Assembly (NCBI GenBank): GCA_023416955.1
Contig: JAEZGM010000022.1
Span: 68,372 to 132,371 of the forward strand
Direction: 5' to 3'
DNA length: 64,000 nt
Source: Bacillota bacterium
GTDB taxonomy: Bacteria; Bacillota; Clostridia; Oscillospirales; Acutalibacteraceae
Part shown: piece by piece, positions 17,732-27,121 of the stretch
Layout: every line of letters begins with the position of its first letter
Numbering within the stretch: position 1 is the stretch's first letter
Program-made: the position numbers and the translations under genes
Notes under the pieces: model-generated
Database searches by the model: none
What the model was told of the DNA's origin: nothing
The model's input: only the letters and a program-made list of their open reading frames with translations

Positions 17732-17760
17732 ATTATAGATGATGCTTTTTGCTTTGTCAA
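17732..17760 (-). promoter_or_regulatory. Near-consensus sigma-A promoter of the trp operon
   Basis: TTGACA (17760-17755), a 17-base spacer, then TATAAT (17737-17732) on the minus strand. Transcription would start near 17725. Both hexamers are perfect, as expected where control is by attenuation and not by promoter strength. Confidence 0.92.
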
Positions 17761-17817
17761 GAGCGATTCTGATATTTTCTCTATTTTATGAAATGTTTCG
17801 GAAGCGGTGCCTGTCCT

Positions 17818-18561
17818 TCACGGGTCCAACAGATCATGCAGCATGGACTGATAGTGATTTAAAAACTGCCGGGTAATCTGGTAATTTTCCGTGTGCTCAT
17901 ACGCCGTTTTCTCAATACCTTTTTCAGAAAGAGAATAAATAACACTGTCGGGATACGCCGTTAAAATCGGAGAATGCGTCGCGATGATAAACTGCGAATC
18001 CTGCTTTACCAAATCGTCAATCCGGCAAAGCATGGCAAGCTGGCGCTGCGGGGAAAGCGCAGCCTCCGGCTCATCGAGGATATAAACTCCATGCCCGCCC
18101 AAACGGTTGTTCAGAAGCGCGAAAAAACTTTCGCCGTGGGAACGTTCATGAAGCGAACCGCCGTAGCTGTTCTTTATCGAAGGTGCCTCTGACGAAACCG
18201 AATCCAACTCCTCAATATTTGTGGCGACATTATAGAAACTTTCGGCACGAAGGAAATAGCCGTCGCGCGGGTGCCGCACCCCTTTGGCAATCATCAGGTA
18301 ATCCGACAAATCGGAGTGGGAACGGTAGGTTTCAAAGCTGAAATTACGGCTTCCGCCCTCCGGATTAAATCCGCAGCATACGGCAATCGCCTCAATCAGC
18401 GTCGACTTGCCCGACCCGTTTTCTCCGACAAAAAAGGTTATTTTGGGGTGCAGCGGCAATTCATTCAGCGCCTTTACGGCAGGAATATGGAACGGATACC
18501 GGTCGAAGCGCTCCACTTTGTCCCTCTTCAGTATTACTTTATTTAAATACTGCTCCTGCAT
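17818..18561 (-). CDS. AAA family ATPase (ABC-like, COG3910 type)
   Basis: A 247-residue soluble ATPase: Walker A FFVGENGSGKST, a Q-loop-like stretch, signature-like SHGESFFALLNNRL, Walker B VYILDEPEAALSP and switch His in FIIATHSPILTAYPD. It has the layout of stand-alone ABC-type AAA ATPases with no membrane part. Such proteins are known as predicted ATPases of unknown function, sometimes linked to defence or DNA processes, but nothing here shows that. It lies downstream of the polysaccharide genes on the same strand. A 19-bp piece of its sequence (17946-17964) recurs just past the stop of the upstream gene. Confidence 0.8.
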   Translation of the reverse strand: MQEQYLNKVILKRDKVERFDRYPFHIPAVKALNELPLHPKITFFVGENGSGKSTLIEAIAVCCGFNPEGGSRNFSFETYRSHSDLSDYLMIAKGVRHPRDGYFLRAESFYNVATNIEELDSVSSEAPSIKNSYGGSLHERSHGESFFALLNNRLGGHGVYILDEPEAALSPQRQLAMLCRIDDLVKQDSQFIIATHSPILTAYPDSVIYSLSEKGIEKTAYEHTENYQITRQFLNHYQSMLHDLLDP

Positions 18562-18611
18562 TGTTCACACTCCGTCCGGCTTCATCTCACAAAAGATGTC
18601 GGGATACGCCG

Positions 18612-19874
18612 TTAACAGTCCGTTGTAACAAAACCAATCATATTGCCGCCCGCTGTCTTCAGGCGGCGGAAAGACTCCTTAAACTCATGGTAAGGTGTTG
18701 AACCGTATTTTGCCGTCAGAATGACAGCACTAAATAAAGGCGCAAGATTGTCCGCATCGGAAAAACGTGCCTCGGACGGAGCGTTCACCACAATATAATC
18801 ATACCGGGAGGAAAGCTCTTTCATCAGGTTGCTAAACTGGTCAGTGGCCAGAATATCGGAAAAATTCTCTGTTTTTTGCTCTGCCCCGGCAATCAGGCTA
18901 AGGCCTTTTTTACCGGACGCCTCAACCGCCTGCTCCGCAGTGCAGATACCGTTCAGTACTTCGGAAAGACTATGCTTCGGCTGAATTCCCAGCAGCTTCG
19001 CAACTTGATGCCCATGGGCATCGGCATCAATCAACAAAACATTATTGTTTGCGCGTGCAATCGCTTCGCTGAAACCGGCAGCCACAGCCGCCGAGCCGTT
19101 GTTCATGCATACATCGGCCACCAGAAAGCTTTTTCCGCCGCCGGCCTGATGCACCGCCGCCGCGCGCAGTTTACGGAAGCTGTCCAGCTTCTTTTCTTCA
19201 GAACCCTGTTTTGTAATATCGCCCAGGAAGCTGATACCAAGCGCTTCACTTACAAAATCATTATTCCGTATCGTTTTATCGGTCAGCACAAGGATGACAC
19301 CGAAGCATACATAAAGGATAAAACCGACAATCAACCCGATCAGCCCAGTCTTTACCATGATTGATTTATTAGACACCGGCTTTTGGGGAATCGCGTTATC
19401 GGTGGTGTTTGCGGAGAGCTTTGGAGACGGAAAAGAATTTACAAGCTTTTCTCCGAGCACCTGAGCTGCCATATCAGAAATTTCTGACACCAAGCTTGCA
19501 TTCGGACTGGAAACAGAAACCTTAATCATAGGCGCACTGCTCACCTGAGATGCTCCGATACTCGTAATCTGATCTTCTTTAATGCCAAGCCTTTGGGCTG
19601 TCTGTTTGATCAAGTCGGTACCGTTCGCCATAGCGACGCCGGCCTGCACTCTGGTGCTCAATATGCTGGTATATTGAAGGCGATAATCGGTACCTGCACT
19701 TTCAGGCACTTCGCAGGAGACCAGAATCGTTGTAGAGGCGGAATACTCATGATGGTAAAAGTGGAGAGGCAGCAATGCGAACAAAATACCGAATAAGGCA
19801 ACAACAATAATAAACTGGCGGATATGTCTTTTAAAAAACTGCATTACTTCTGTAAAACTCACAAAAAGTTCCAT
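18612..19874 (-). CDS. Fused Wzz-like chain-length regulator / degenerate BY-kinase-like domain
   Basis: A 420-residue protein with an N-terminal Wzz domain (membrane helices about 20-40 and 175-198 with an outside loop between) and a cytoplasmic P-loop-like domain from about 235. The latter keeps Walker A-prime VLLIDADAHG (279-288). The usual Walker A (PGEGKST) is replaced by a segment with MNNGSAAVAAGF, and Walker B (IIDTPP type) reads IVVNAPSE with Asp lost. No C-terminal Tyr cluster is seen. It should sit in the membrane and help set exopolysaccharide chain length, but autophosphorylation looks unlikely. Start ATG with GGGGG upstream. Last gene of the polysaccharide block. Confidence 0.78.
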   Translation of the reverse strand: MELFVSFTEVMQFFKRHIRQFIIVVALFGILFALLPLHFYHHEYSASTTILVSCEVPESAGTDYRLQYTSILSTRVQAGVAMANGTDLIKQTAQRLGIKEDQITSIGASQVSSAPMIKVSVSSPNASLVSEISDMAAQVLGEKLVNSFPSPKLSANTTDNAIPQKPVSNKSIMVKTGLIGLIVGFILYVCFGVILVLTDKTIRNNDFVSEALGISFLGDITKQGSEEKKLDSFRKLRAAAVHQAGGGKSFLVADVCMNNGSAAVAAGFSEAIARANNNVLLIDADAHGHQVAKLLGIQPKHSLSEVLNGICTAEQAVEASGKKGLSLIAGAEQKTENFSDILATDQFSNLMKELSSRYDYIVVNAPSEARFSDADNLAPLFSAVILTAKYGSTPYHEFKESFRRLKTAGGNMIGFVTTDC

Positions 19875-19878
19875 TGAA

Positions 19879-21075
19879 TTAACCCCCTATATTTTTTCTT
19901 CCCTGATTAGCGCTGCCGGCGAAATCGAGTACACGCTTTAAAATCGCTTCCCAGTCGAAATGAGAACGGGCAAACTCTCTTTCTTTTTCAGAAAGCTCAC
20001 GGTTCAAACGGCAACGCCGCACAAACTGAATTACCTCGTCCATATTAATCGGCGTATCGTCGTTAGAGACCTGCAGAGCAAAATCAACCTGCTCGTTTTC
20101 GATCGAATCTTCGTAGGTATACAAGAAAGGCAGACCTTTGGCACAATATTCGCGTGCCTTCAGAGAAGAGCAAGCTTGCAGGCCACGGCGATAGCAGCCT
20201 AGCTTGGAAGCGCCCAAATCCGCGCGGTCATAAATTGCATCAAGTTCCGAGCCGGTTTTAAAGCCGGGACATTCAACGTCCTCATCCAACCCGTACTTGT
20301 GGATCAAAGCGCGAAAATCCGGCATTTCTTTTGCGTCTCCGCCCACCAAAATAAAGCGAATTTTAGGATCTTTTTCTTTTTTTGTCTGTTTGTACTGGTA
20401 CATGCCAACTAATATACGGTCGTAGGCTTGCCACCAAAGCGTGCCGGCAACGCCGACAATCACGATTTCATCCTCGTTCTTCTTTGCCGGTACAATGCTC
20501 ATGGCGCCAACATCAATACCGTTACTGATATTAATCGCTTTTACGCCGAAGAAACTGTCTGCATGATTACCGATTAATACAACGGCGTCTACCAGACCGC
20601 GAAGCCGCAATGCAGAAAATCTGTCCTGCGCCGCAGTTCCCAAAACCTTGAGCCTTGCAATCAGTTTTTTAGAAAACGGTTTCACATTGTTAACGCTTTT
20701 GATGTAATCCATAATATACGGATAATTTGGCAATTCAATAATCACTTTCTGCGCACCATTTTCCCGTGCCGTTTTGCAGAGTCTGATTACATCAAAGCTG
20801 ATTCTGTCCAATCGGATATAAATTACATCAAAATGATGAGAAGCCAGATATTCCCGGGCAACGTCTGAAAATTTATGCATCATGCCGTGGCCGCCGGGTA
20901 TTGTCTTCGTTTCTACCTTATCCCCCGTAATAAACCGGTAATCCAGTCCCTTATACGTTGAATAGGTTACCTCATACCCCAATTTTTCAAAAGCGCGGGC
21001 TTGCCAGCCGATTTTGCGTATCACTCCAACATAAAGCGTGGCATCCTCCTGAAATGTCAGGTACATCAGTTTCAT
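19879..21075 (-). CDS. Glycosyltransferase, GT4-like
   Basis: A 398-residue GT-B type glycosyltransferase. The N-terminal lobe begins MKLMYLTFQEDATLYVGVIRK with a DVIYIRLDRISFDVIRL stretch. The C-terminal lobe has VGVAGTLWWQAYDRILVGM, KIRFILVGGDAKE and DRADLGASKLG; the acceptor-site E-x7-E is not clear, so it is a divergent member. A cytoplasmic enzyme that adds a sugar to a lipid-linked repeat unit would fit the neighbours. It overlaps the upstream glycosyltransferase by 4 bases and ends 5 bases before the Wzz gene. Donor and acceptor unknown. Confidence 0.78.
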   Translation of the reverse strand: MKLMYLTFQEDATLYVGVIRKIGWQARAFEKLGYEVTYSTYKGLDYRFITGDKVETKTIPGGHGMMHKFSDVAREYLASHHFDVIYIRLDRISFDVIRLCKTARENGAQKVIIELPNYPYIMDYIKSVNNVKPFSKKLIARLKVLGTAAQDRFSALRLRGLVDAVVLIGNHADSFFGVKAINISNGIDVGAMSIVPAKKNEDEIVIVGVAGTLWWQAYDRILVGMYQYKQTKKEKDPKIRFILVGGDAKEMPDFRALIHKYGLDEDVECPGFKTGSELDAIYDRADLGASKLGCYRRGLQACSSLKAREYCAKGLPFLYTYEDSIENEQVDFALQVSNDDTPINMDEVIQFVRRCRLNRELSEKEREFARSHFDWEAILKRVLDFAGSANQGRKNIGG

Positions 21076-22292
21076 TTGCTTATCTCCTCATAGAATCGGC
21101 TGAAATTTTTCTGCGCATTAAACTTTTCTTCCCATAGATTCCGCGCATTATCGCAGAGCTGCTCATATTCTTCCTGCTTCATGCGATTCACCAGCCGAAT
21201 GATTTCCAGTAATTCACAAGGCTTAAAATCCTTGTCCAATAAAAAGCCGTTTACCCCGTCTTTAACAGCTTCCGAAGTGCCGCCGACATCCGTTGCGATC
21301 ACGGGGATTCCAAAAGAGGAAGCTTCCATGACAGAAACAGGAATACCCTCGCTGGAACTGACATTTACAAAAGCGGATATAGAATGAGTACGATAAAAAT
21401 TCATAATAGCGGTATTATCTATCTGACCGGCAAATTCAACCCGTACATTTTCAGGTAATCCTGCCGCCTGCTTGCGAATTTCCTCTTCCAGAGGCCCTGA
21501 ACCCAGATGCGTCCACCGAATTGGAAAATCAGCAAAAGAGAGCGCCTTTACAATCAGGTGAAGCCGTTTTACAGGAACCATGTAAGCACAGGAAACCAGG
21601 TGAAATTCAGGTTCTCTTTTGCCTTTTACCGTACCATAATCCACTGTTCCTAAATACGCCGGACTGATCTTTTCGGCATATTTAGGAAACTGCCGGGCGA
21701 TTGTATCCGCCCCGTTCTGAGAGCAGGGATAAAGTTTATCTACATGGCTTAACAGAAAATCCCGCATTGGAAGGTATGAAAATTTCGCACGCTCAGAATG
21801 AATGTCAAAACCATGAGCGCGGGAAATCTGCAGAACCTTTTTGCCATGCTTTTTCAGTTCCCCGGCAAGCAACGCTGCGGCTGCCGCCGCGTCAAAAAAC
21901 CAGTAGCTGTAAATTGTTACCTCATCAGCAGACTTTATGTCAGGAAGTTGAGCAAGCTGATGATACAATTCCTGCGCATGCTTCATAAAGAAAAGCATTT
22001 CATGAAATCGACCGGATGATAATTTCCCGCTTCGAAGCAATCCCCCAATTTCATTTATGACATATGAATGCGTCAGCAATTTAAGGTAAACCAAACTGCC
22101 GAGAGGTTCCCTCTTCAGAGGGATAACCTTGACTTCTTTTGGTACTTTCTTAGTAATCTTCGCATCGGGCTTGAGGTTGCACGGGCAGATTAAAACTTGA
22201 TCAAACCCGGAAATATACTGGACCTCTGCATTCAAAAAATCTTCTCCGGTATCATAAGGAAAGGTGGATGTAAGCAGAATAAGCATTTTCAT
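21072..22292 (-). CDS. Glycosyltransferase family 4
   Basis: A 406-residue GT4 enzyme. The start MKMLILLTSTFPYDTGEDFLNAE is typical of the N-lobe. The C-lobe has VSCAYMVPVKRLHLIVKAL, LGSGPLEEEIRK and the E-x7-E motif in SSSEGIPVSVMEASSFGIPV followed by TDVGGTSEAV. It should transfer a sugar from a nucleotide donor during exopolysaccharide repeat-unit assembly. Overlaps the polymerase gene and the next glycosyltransferase gene by 4 bases each, so all are one transcript. Confidence 0.88.
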   Translation of the reverse strand: MKMLILLTSTFPYDTGEDFLNAEVQYISGFDQVLICPCNLKPDAKITKKVPKEVKVIPLKREPLGSLVYLKLLTHSYVINEIGGLLRSGKLSSGRFHEMLFFMKHAQELYHQLAQLPDIKSADEVTIYSYWFFDAAAAAALLAGELKKHGKKVLQISRAHGFDIHSERAKFSYLPMRDFLLSHVDKLYPCSQNGADTIARQFPKYAEKISPAYLGTVDYGTVKGKREPEFHLVSCAYMVPVKRLHLIVKALSFADFPIRWTHLGSGPLEEEIRKQAAGLPENVRVEFAGQIDNTAIMNFYRTHSISAFVNVSSSEGIPVSVMEASSFGIPVIATDVGGTSEAVKDGVNGFLLDKDFKPCELLEIIRLVNRMKQEEYEQLCDNARNLWEEKFNAQKNFSRFYEEISK

Positions 22293-23827
22293 GACGGCTC
22301 CTCCAACGCATAGGCCGGCCTTTCCCTCTTAACCGGACGGCTATGAGTTCCAATCCAAAAAAGCAGAAGAGCAGCGAAATAAAGCGCGCCGTAGAAACAG
22401 AAATAAGTAATGTTCAAAGTATCGGTCACCCACATAAACGCAAAGCTGCGGGGAATATAGACAAAGTCTTTAACCGCCAATAAGCAGCTGGCTAAAACGA
22501 CCCATGAACGGGTTAACATAGAAGAAAAAAAGCGAAATACAAATCCGATAATAGCGCTTACGACGATTACGCCAAGAGCACCGTAAGCCACATAAGCTTC
22601 CGCGATATAAGAAGTACCAAAGCCGCCTCCGGTGAGGTATCTGTTTGGGTCCACCATAAAGGTTAATACATGCGCAAAATTATGCGTAGTCTGTACAAAT
22701 GTCGAGGTCTGCACCTCTATGATAGGAGACAACCCAAAAATTGCACTGGTTATTACGTTATTGTGAACGAAACGTTCAAACGGATAAAATAAATACAGAT
22801 ATGATGCTGAATGATCAAAAAACTTAATATTGTTTACCGTCTGAATTACCACACGGAAACTCGCACCCTGCGAGTTAAAAAAACTGATTAGCATATCACC
22901 CAATCCATGGCTTGTATCGGAAATCCCCGCGCGAACCAGCGCAATAAACTGCAGCAAATACATTCCTGCCACCCCGAAAACACCGGCAAAAATGACAGTA
23001 TGCTTCTTCAGTTTTCGTTCTTCCCGTGGCAAAAGCGAATCGCGCATGATAAAATAGATGATCAGCATCAACGCTTCCGTTACAATGGTAGTACGCCTGC
23101 CGGTAAACACGGACGAAAGCATATAAATAAAGTAAATAACGAGCGGTACTTTCATTTGTTTTTTATTGGGCAAAGTGGCAAGAAAGACCGCAAAAGACGG
23201 CACAAAGAACATGGAAAGCCTGCTGATCACACTGGGAATGCTCTCCGCGGTAGTAAACGATTGCAAGTAGCCGTTGCGCACAACATTTAACGCCGCTTTC
23301 AGCATTACATACATAAATGGGACAGAACTTACAATCAAAACAATTTTGCTGAGCTGGCGCAGAATAGGAACGACCGGGTTTGCGCGAATGGAGCCCATCC
23401 CCTTTTCACGCATAGCGGCTTCCTTTTTGTGAAACATCGGCCCCGCCAGACGATAGGTCAGATAAACGCAAAAGAGCGACAGGGCGACAATCTGCAGCGT
23501 CTGAAATAATTCCGGAAGCCCTTTTGCCTCCAGAAGTTCCGGGTACCGTTCATAGGAGCCAATCCAGGAAACATAAACGCGCCCCAGCAGCAAAATATCA
23601 AACGCGATCACAAACACCAGCAGTGCGATGTCACGCCGGATATTTTTAATCACATCGGATAAAATCGCGATATTCAGAAAAATGATGGCCACAAGAACCA
23701 CATTGAGCGCCGCGGCCCATAACCCGTCGCCCAACAGCGTCATTAAATTCGCGACCAAAAAGAGCACGGCGGTAATGCCGAACAGAATCGTGTCGCGCAG
23801 AAAGTCCGCCGATTTTATTTTTATCAT
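22289..23827 (-). CDS. Polysaccharide polymerase-like membrane protein (Wzy/O-antigen ligase type)
   Basis: About 512 residues with a dozen or more hydrophobic segments and a large loop between roughly 330 and 400 that holds FDHSASYLYLFYPFERFVHNN and PNRYLTGGGFGTSY. This topology fits oligosaccharide repeat-unit polymerases, which join exported units outside the membrane. Sequence similarity in that family is weak, so the call leans on topology and neighbours. ATG 23827 is chosen because AGGGAG stands 7 bases before it; a GTG two codons upstream lies inside the spacing. It begins 34 bases after rqcH. Confidence 0.7.
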   Translation of the reverse strand: MIKIKSADFLRDTILFGITAVLFLVANLMTLLGDGLWAAALNVVLVAIIFLNIAILSDVIKNIRRDIALLVFVIAFDILLLGRVYVSWIGSYERYPELLEAKGLPELFQTLQIVALSLFCVYLTYRLAGPMFHKKEAAMREKGMGSIRANPVVPILRQLSKIVLIVSSVPFMYVMLKAALNVVRNGYLQSFTTAESIPSVISRLSMFFVPSFAVFLATLPNKKQMKVPLVIYFIYMLSSVFTGRRTTIVTEALMLIIYFIMRDSLLPREERKLKKHTVIFAGVFGVAGMYLLQFIALVRAGISDTSHGLGDMLISFFNSQGASFRVVIQTVNNIKFFDHSASYLYLFYPFERFVHNNVITSAIFGLSPIIEVQTSTFVQTTHNFAHVLTFMVDPNRYLTGGGFGTSYIAEAYVAYGALGVIVVSAIIGFVFRFFSSMLTRSWVVLASCLLAVKDFVYIPRSFAFMWVTDTLNITYFCFYGALYFAALLLFWIGTHSRPVKRERPAYALEEPS

Positions 23828-23861
23828 GAACACACTCCCTGCCTGTTCCGATTTAAAGTGC

Positions 23862-25622
23862 TTATTTTACTTTCAACTGCTGCACTAAATCGGGATTTGG
23901 CGTAATATAAGCCGTTTTATAGCTGACGTAAATGACCATGCCCGGTTTGGAGCCCTGCGGCTTGCTGACATTGCGCACCTCGGTGTAATCAACCGGAACC
24001 TGGGAGGAATCCTTGCCGCGGCTGAAAAAGGCGGCAAGAGCAGCGGCCTGTTCCATCGCTGTTTCCGTTGCGGGCTTACCTCCCGTTTCCAAAATTGTGT
24101 GAGAACCGGGAATATTCTTTGTATGGAACCAAATATCGCGATTCCCGGCCTGCTTCATTGTCAACCGATCGTTTTGCCGGTTATTGCGGCCCACAAAAAT
24201 GCGGAAGCCGTCGGTGGAAACGAATTCCATTGGCCCCTGCATGGCGGGCTGTTTCTGCTTTCCTCTGGGTGCGCGAATATAACTTTGTTCGGTCAATTCC
24301 GAACGAATTTCAACAAGATCCTGCTCCGTAGCAGCACGGCTGAGCTCCTCGAAAACAGAATCAATATAGTCAAGCTCCTGCTGTGCTTTTTCAATCTGAA
24401 CAACCAAAATTTCTTCGGCGGTGCGGGCTTTATGATAAAGCTTATAATATTTTTGCGCATTTTGCGACGGAGTAAGCGCGGGATCGAGTTTTATTTTTAT
24501 GACCGGCATCGCTTCTTCATAATAATTTTCCAGTTCCGCGTGGGAAACGCCTTTTTCAAGGCGGTACAGATTAGCGTTGATCAAGTCGCCGTACATCCGC
24601 ATGGTATCGCGCTCGGCGCACTGTGCCAGCTCCGCGCGCTGTGCGTTGATTTTCCGGCTGAGGCGGTCGGAGGCCGCCGTCAATATGCGGAGCAGATCCT
24701 GCGAACGGGTACGCATCCGTTCAATCCGGTCTCGCTCTGAATAAAACGCATCAAGCAGCGCCGAAAAGCTCTCCCGCGGTGTCACCACAGCCGTGAGCCC
24801 ATATTGTTCAATATTCATGAAGGAAAAATCCAGCGGCTTTTTCCGCGGGTCCGTCACCATAAACGGCTGTCCGTCCGCGTTCTTCACCGTTTGCGCAAGA
24901 CGGGTCAGGAAGAACCCGAGCCGCTCAAACTGCGCATCGCTCATGGAGTGCATGGACAAAGCTGCGCCGTGCCCGGTCAAATGCTCCAATTCACGGCAAA
25001 CAACCGGTGAAACACCCTGCATCACTCCCAGCAATGCTTTGGAAAGCTCCGCGTCCGCAGGAAAACTGCGCAGCCTGCCAAGAATATCTTCGGCGGGTAC
25101 ATTCAACAGACACAGCTTGTCCTGCGGCGGGGGAAGCTGATACGTCAGCCCCGGCAGCACAAGCCTTTCCGACGACATTTCGGCATCCACACGCTTCAAA
25201 GCATCGATGATTTTTCCGTTTTCATCCACGAAAATAATATTGCTGTACCGTCCCATGATTTCCATGACAAGCGTGAGCCGGATTTCATCACCCAGCTCGT
25301 TTGTCGCGTCAAAATCCAGACAGAGCACACGCTCCAGTTCAGGCTGACGCACGGCGGCAAGGTGCGCGCCGGCAAGGCGCTTACGCAGAAGCATACAAAG
25401 CATCGGCGGCGCCTTCGGATTTTCCGGTACAAAGTTTGTAAAATGAATCCGCGCGCTATTGGCGCGGGCGGACATCAGCAGCTTGAAATTATCGCTGCGG
25501 GTACGAAACAGCAGAACCATTTCCTCGCGGTTCGGCTGATAAATTTTTTCAACCTTCGCCCCGATGGCCCGCTCTTCGATTTCTTTTTTAATATGTTTTA
25601 AAAATGCTCCGTCAAGAGCCAT
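23862..25622 (-). CDS. rqcH: NFACT family ribosome quality control protein RqcH
   Basis: Binds stalled 50S subunits with tRNA-Ala and adds C-terminal alanine tails to nascent chains in bacteria; formerly called fibronectin-binding protein A. 586 residues. NFACT-N starts MALDGAFLKHIKKEIEERA and includes YQPNREEMVLLFR. A coiled coil runs about 290-440. The NFACT-R part has GFRIFVGRNNRQNDRLTMK and RDIWFHTKNIPGSHTIL. Upstream are nif3 and trmK in the same direction. Why it precedes polysaccharide genes is unclear. Confidence 0.92.
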   Translation of the reverse strand: MALDGAFLKHIKKEIEERAIGAKVEKIYQPNREEMVLLFRTRSDNFKLLMSARANSARIHFTNFVPENPKAPPMLCMLLRKRLAGAHLAAVRQPELERVLCLDFDATNELGDEIRLTLVMEIMGRYSNIIFVDENGKIIDALKRVDAEMSSERLVLPGLTYQLPPPQDKLCLLNVPAEDILGRLRSFPADAELSKALLGVMQGVSPVVCRELEHLTGHGAALSMHSMSDAQFERLGFFLTRLAQTVKNADGQPFMVTDPRKKPLDFSFMNIEQYGLTAVVTPRESFSALLDAFYSERDRIERMRTRSQDLLRILTAASDRLSRKINAQRAELAQCAERDTMRMYGDLINANLYRLEKGVSHAELENYYEEAMPVIKIKLDPALTPSQNAQKYYKLYHKARTAEEILVVQIEKAQQELDYIDSVFEELSRAATEQDLVEIRSELTEQSYIRAPRGKQKQPAMQGPMEFVSTDGFRIFVGRNNRQNDRLTMKQAGNRDIWFHTKNIPGSHTILETGGKPATETAMEQAAALAAFFSRGKDSSQVPVDYTEVRNVSKPQGSKPGMVIYVSYKTAYITPNPDLVQQLKVK

Positions 25623-25646
25623 TTGCTTACCTCCTGAAACCTTTTG

Positions 25647-26420
25647 CTATAAATATTTTGCGGGACTGTGCATCGCCTTGGACTGAACAAACACAAGTTC
25701 CGGGAAACGCTTCACAAGGCGGTTGAGCAAAGACGAAATGACAATGTTTTCCGTATAAAAATGCCCCGCGTCTACCAGCGTTATGCCTGCGTTTTCCGCG
25801 TCAAGCAAAACATGGTGCTTGCTTTCCCCCGTGACAAAGGCCTGGCACCCCGCCTTCATGGCCGCGTAAAGGTAATCCTCACCGCCGCCGCTGCAAAAGC
25901 CTACCTTTGTGACCGGCCTTCCCCCGTCGGTATAACGCAGACCGTCACAACCCAGCGTCTGTTTGACAAACAAGGCAAATTCCCGCGCCGAATACGGCTT
26001 GTCCGTCTCGCCCATCTGTGCCTCCGGCAATCCCGAAGCTTCATTGACCTGTAAGGGGAGAAGACTTTTCAGCCGCAGCCGTTCGGCAAGGCAGGCGTTT
26101 ACCCCTGCGCCGGGCGCCATATCCAGATTGGTATGGGCGCAAATAGCCGCAATGCCGTATTGGGCAAGAAGGTACGGCGCCGTACCGGGTTCCAGCCGCT
26201 TCAGCGGGTTGAAAATAACCGGATGGTGCGTTACAACCAACTGTGCGCCCACGGCTGCGGCTTCCCTTACGACGGCGGGCGTTGCGTCAAGCGAAAGCAG
26301 GACGGTGCGCACCGCGTCATCGGCGCTGCCGACCAAAAGGCCGACGTTGTCGAAATCCATTGCCGTGTAAAAAGGAGCAAATCCATCAATATAATTGTAA
26401 ATATCACCGGCTGTAGTCAA
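25647..26420 (-). CDS. Nif3-like dinuclear metal-centre protein
   Basis: A 257-residue YqfO/Nif3 family protein. Metal ligands are visible in VVTHHPVIF, ICAHTNLD and near the end GHFYTENIV. The family forms hexamers with a two-metal centre; its reaction is debated (GTP cyclohydrolase I-like in some reports). The classical pair of trmK and nif3 is preserved: it overlaps trmK by 4 bases. The inserted PII-like domain of longer homologues is absent. Confidence 0.92.
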   Translation of the reverse strand: MTTAGDIYNYIDGFAPFYTAMDFDNVGLLVGSADDAVRTVLLSLDATPAVVREAAAVGAQLVVTHHPVIFNPLKRLEPGTAPYLLAQYGIAAICAHTNLDMAPGAGVNACLAERLRLKSLLPLQVNEASGLPEAQMGETDKPYSAREFALFVKQTLGCDGLRYTDGGRPVTKVGFCSGGGEDYLYAAMKAGCQAFVTGESKHHVLLDAENAGITLVDAGHFYTENIVISSLLNRLVKRFPELVFVQSKAMHSPAKYL

Positions 26421-27121
26421 CGGGCTTCCTCCTCTTTCAGCATTGCGTTCAGCTTCTCTATGACAGCACGAAACGGAGCGGCTTCCTCTTCTTTGCCGGA
26501 CAAGGCCAGTCCGTTCGCCTTTTTTCCGAGCGTTTCGGCACAGTGCCTGATATAAAGCCGGTTGTCTTCCGTGGCGGCGTCCAGCTTCCCGATGTAAGGG
26601 TACAGAGTGCCGGTATCTACCTTGTCCGGTTCATAAACAGCCAGAAAAGCAGAATAAACATGACCGTCCTGCCGGACAGCCTGTTCCCGCAGAGCTGCAA
26701 AGCCCTGCTCCGCTAAAAATACGCGCAACGGCGGCACCGTAGTCATCGGCTGCAAAATCAAATGCTTATTTTGATCCTTTAACCATGTGGCCTTGGAAAT
26801 AATTTGAATCATGGTTTCACCGCCCATTCCGGCAATCACGATATCGTCCGCTTCCAACGGGGAGATCGAATCCAACCCGTTGGAAAGGCGCGCGGAGACC
26901 ATATCCCGCACATCATACCGTTCAATATGGAACTGCGCCTTCTGTAAAGGGCCTTCCTTTACATCGGCTGCTACGGCCCGGGCAATCAAACCCTGCCTTG
27001 CAAGCCAGATTGGGAGATACGCGTGATCGGTGCCGATATCCGCCAGCATACAGCCGGGGCGCACCATGGACGCGCAAAGCCGGAGCCTTTCGCCCAGCGT
27101 AAACAGGGGATGCAAACTCAC
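26417..27121 (-). CDS. trmK: tRNA (adenine-22-N1)-methyltransferase
   Basis: Methylates N1 of A22 in tRNA with SAM. 234 residues. Class-I methyltransferase motif I is ADIGTDHAYLPIWLA, followed by AVAADVKEGPLQKAQ and DIVIAGMGGETMI, the TrmK signature. The C-terminal coiled part is short and charged. Overlaps nif3 by 4 bases and the MFS gene by 4 bases. Confidence 0.93.
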   Translation of the reverse strand: MSLHPLFTLGERLRLCASMVRPGCMLADIGTDHAYLPIWLARQGLIARAVAADVKEGPLQKAQFHIERYDVRDMVSARLSNGLDSISPLEADDIVIAGMGGETMIQIISKATWLKDQNKHLILQPMTTVPPLRVFLAEQGFAALREQAVRQDGHVYSAFLAVYEPDKVDTGTLYPYIGKLDAATEDNRLYIRHCAETLGKKANGLALSGKEEEAAPFRAVIEKLNAMLKEEEAR

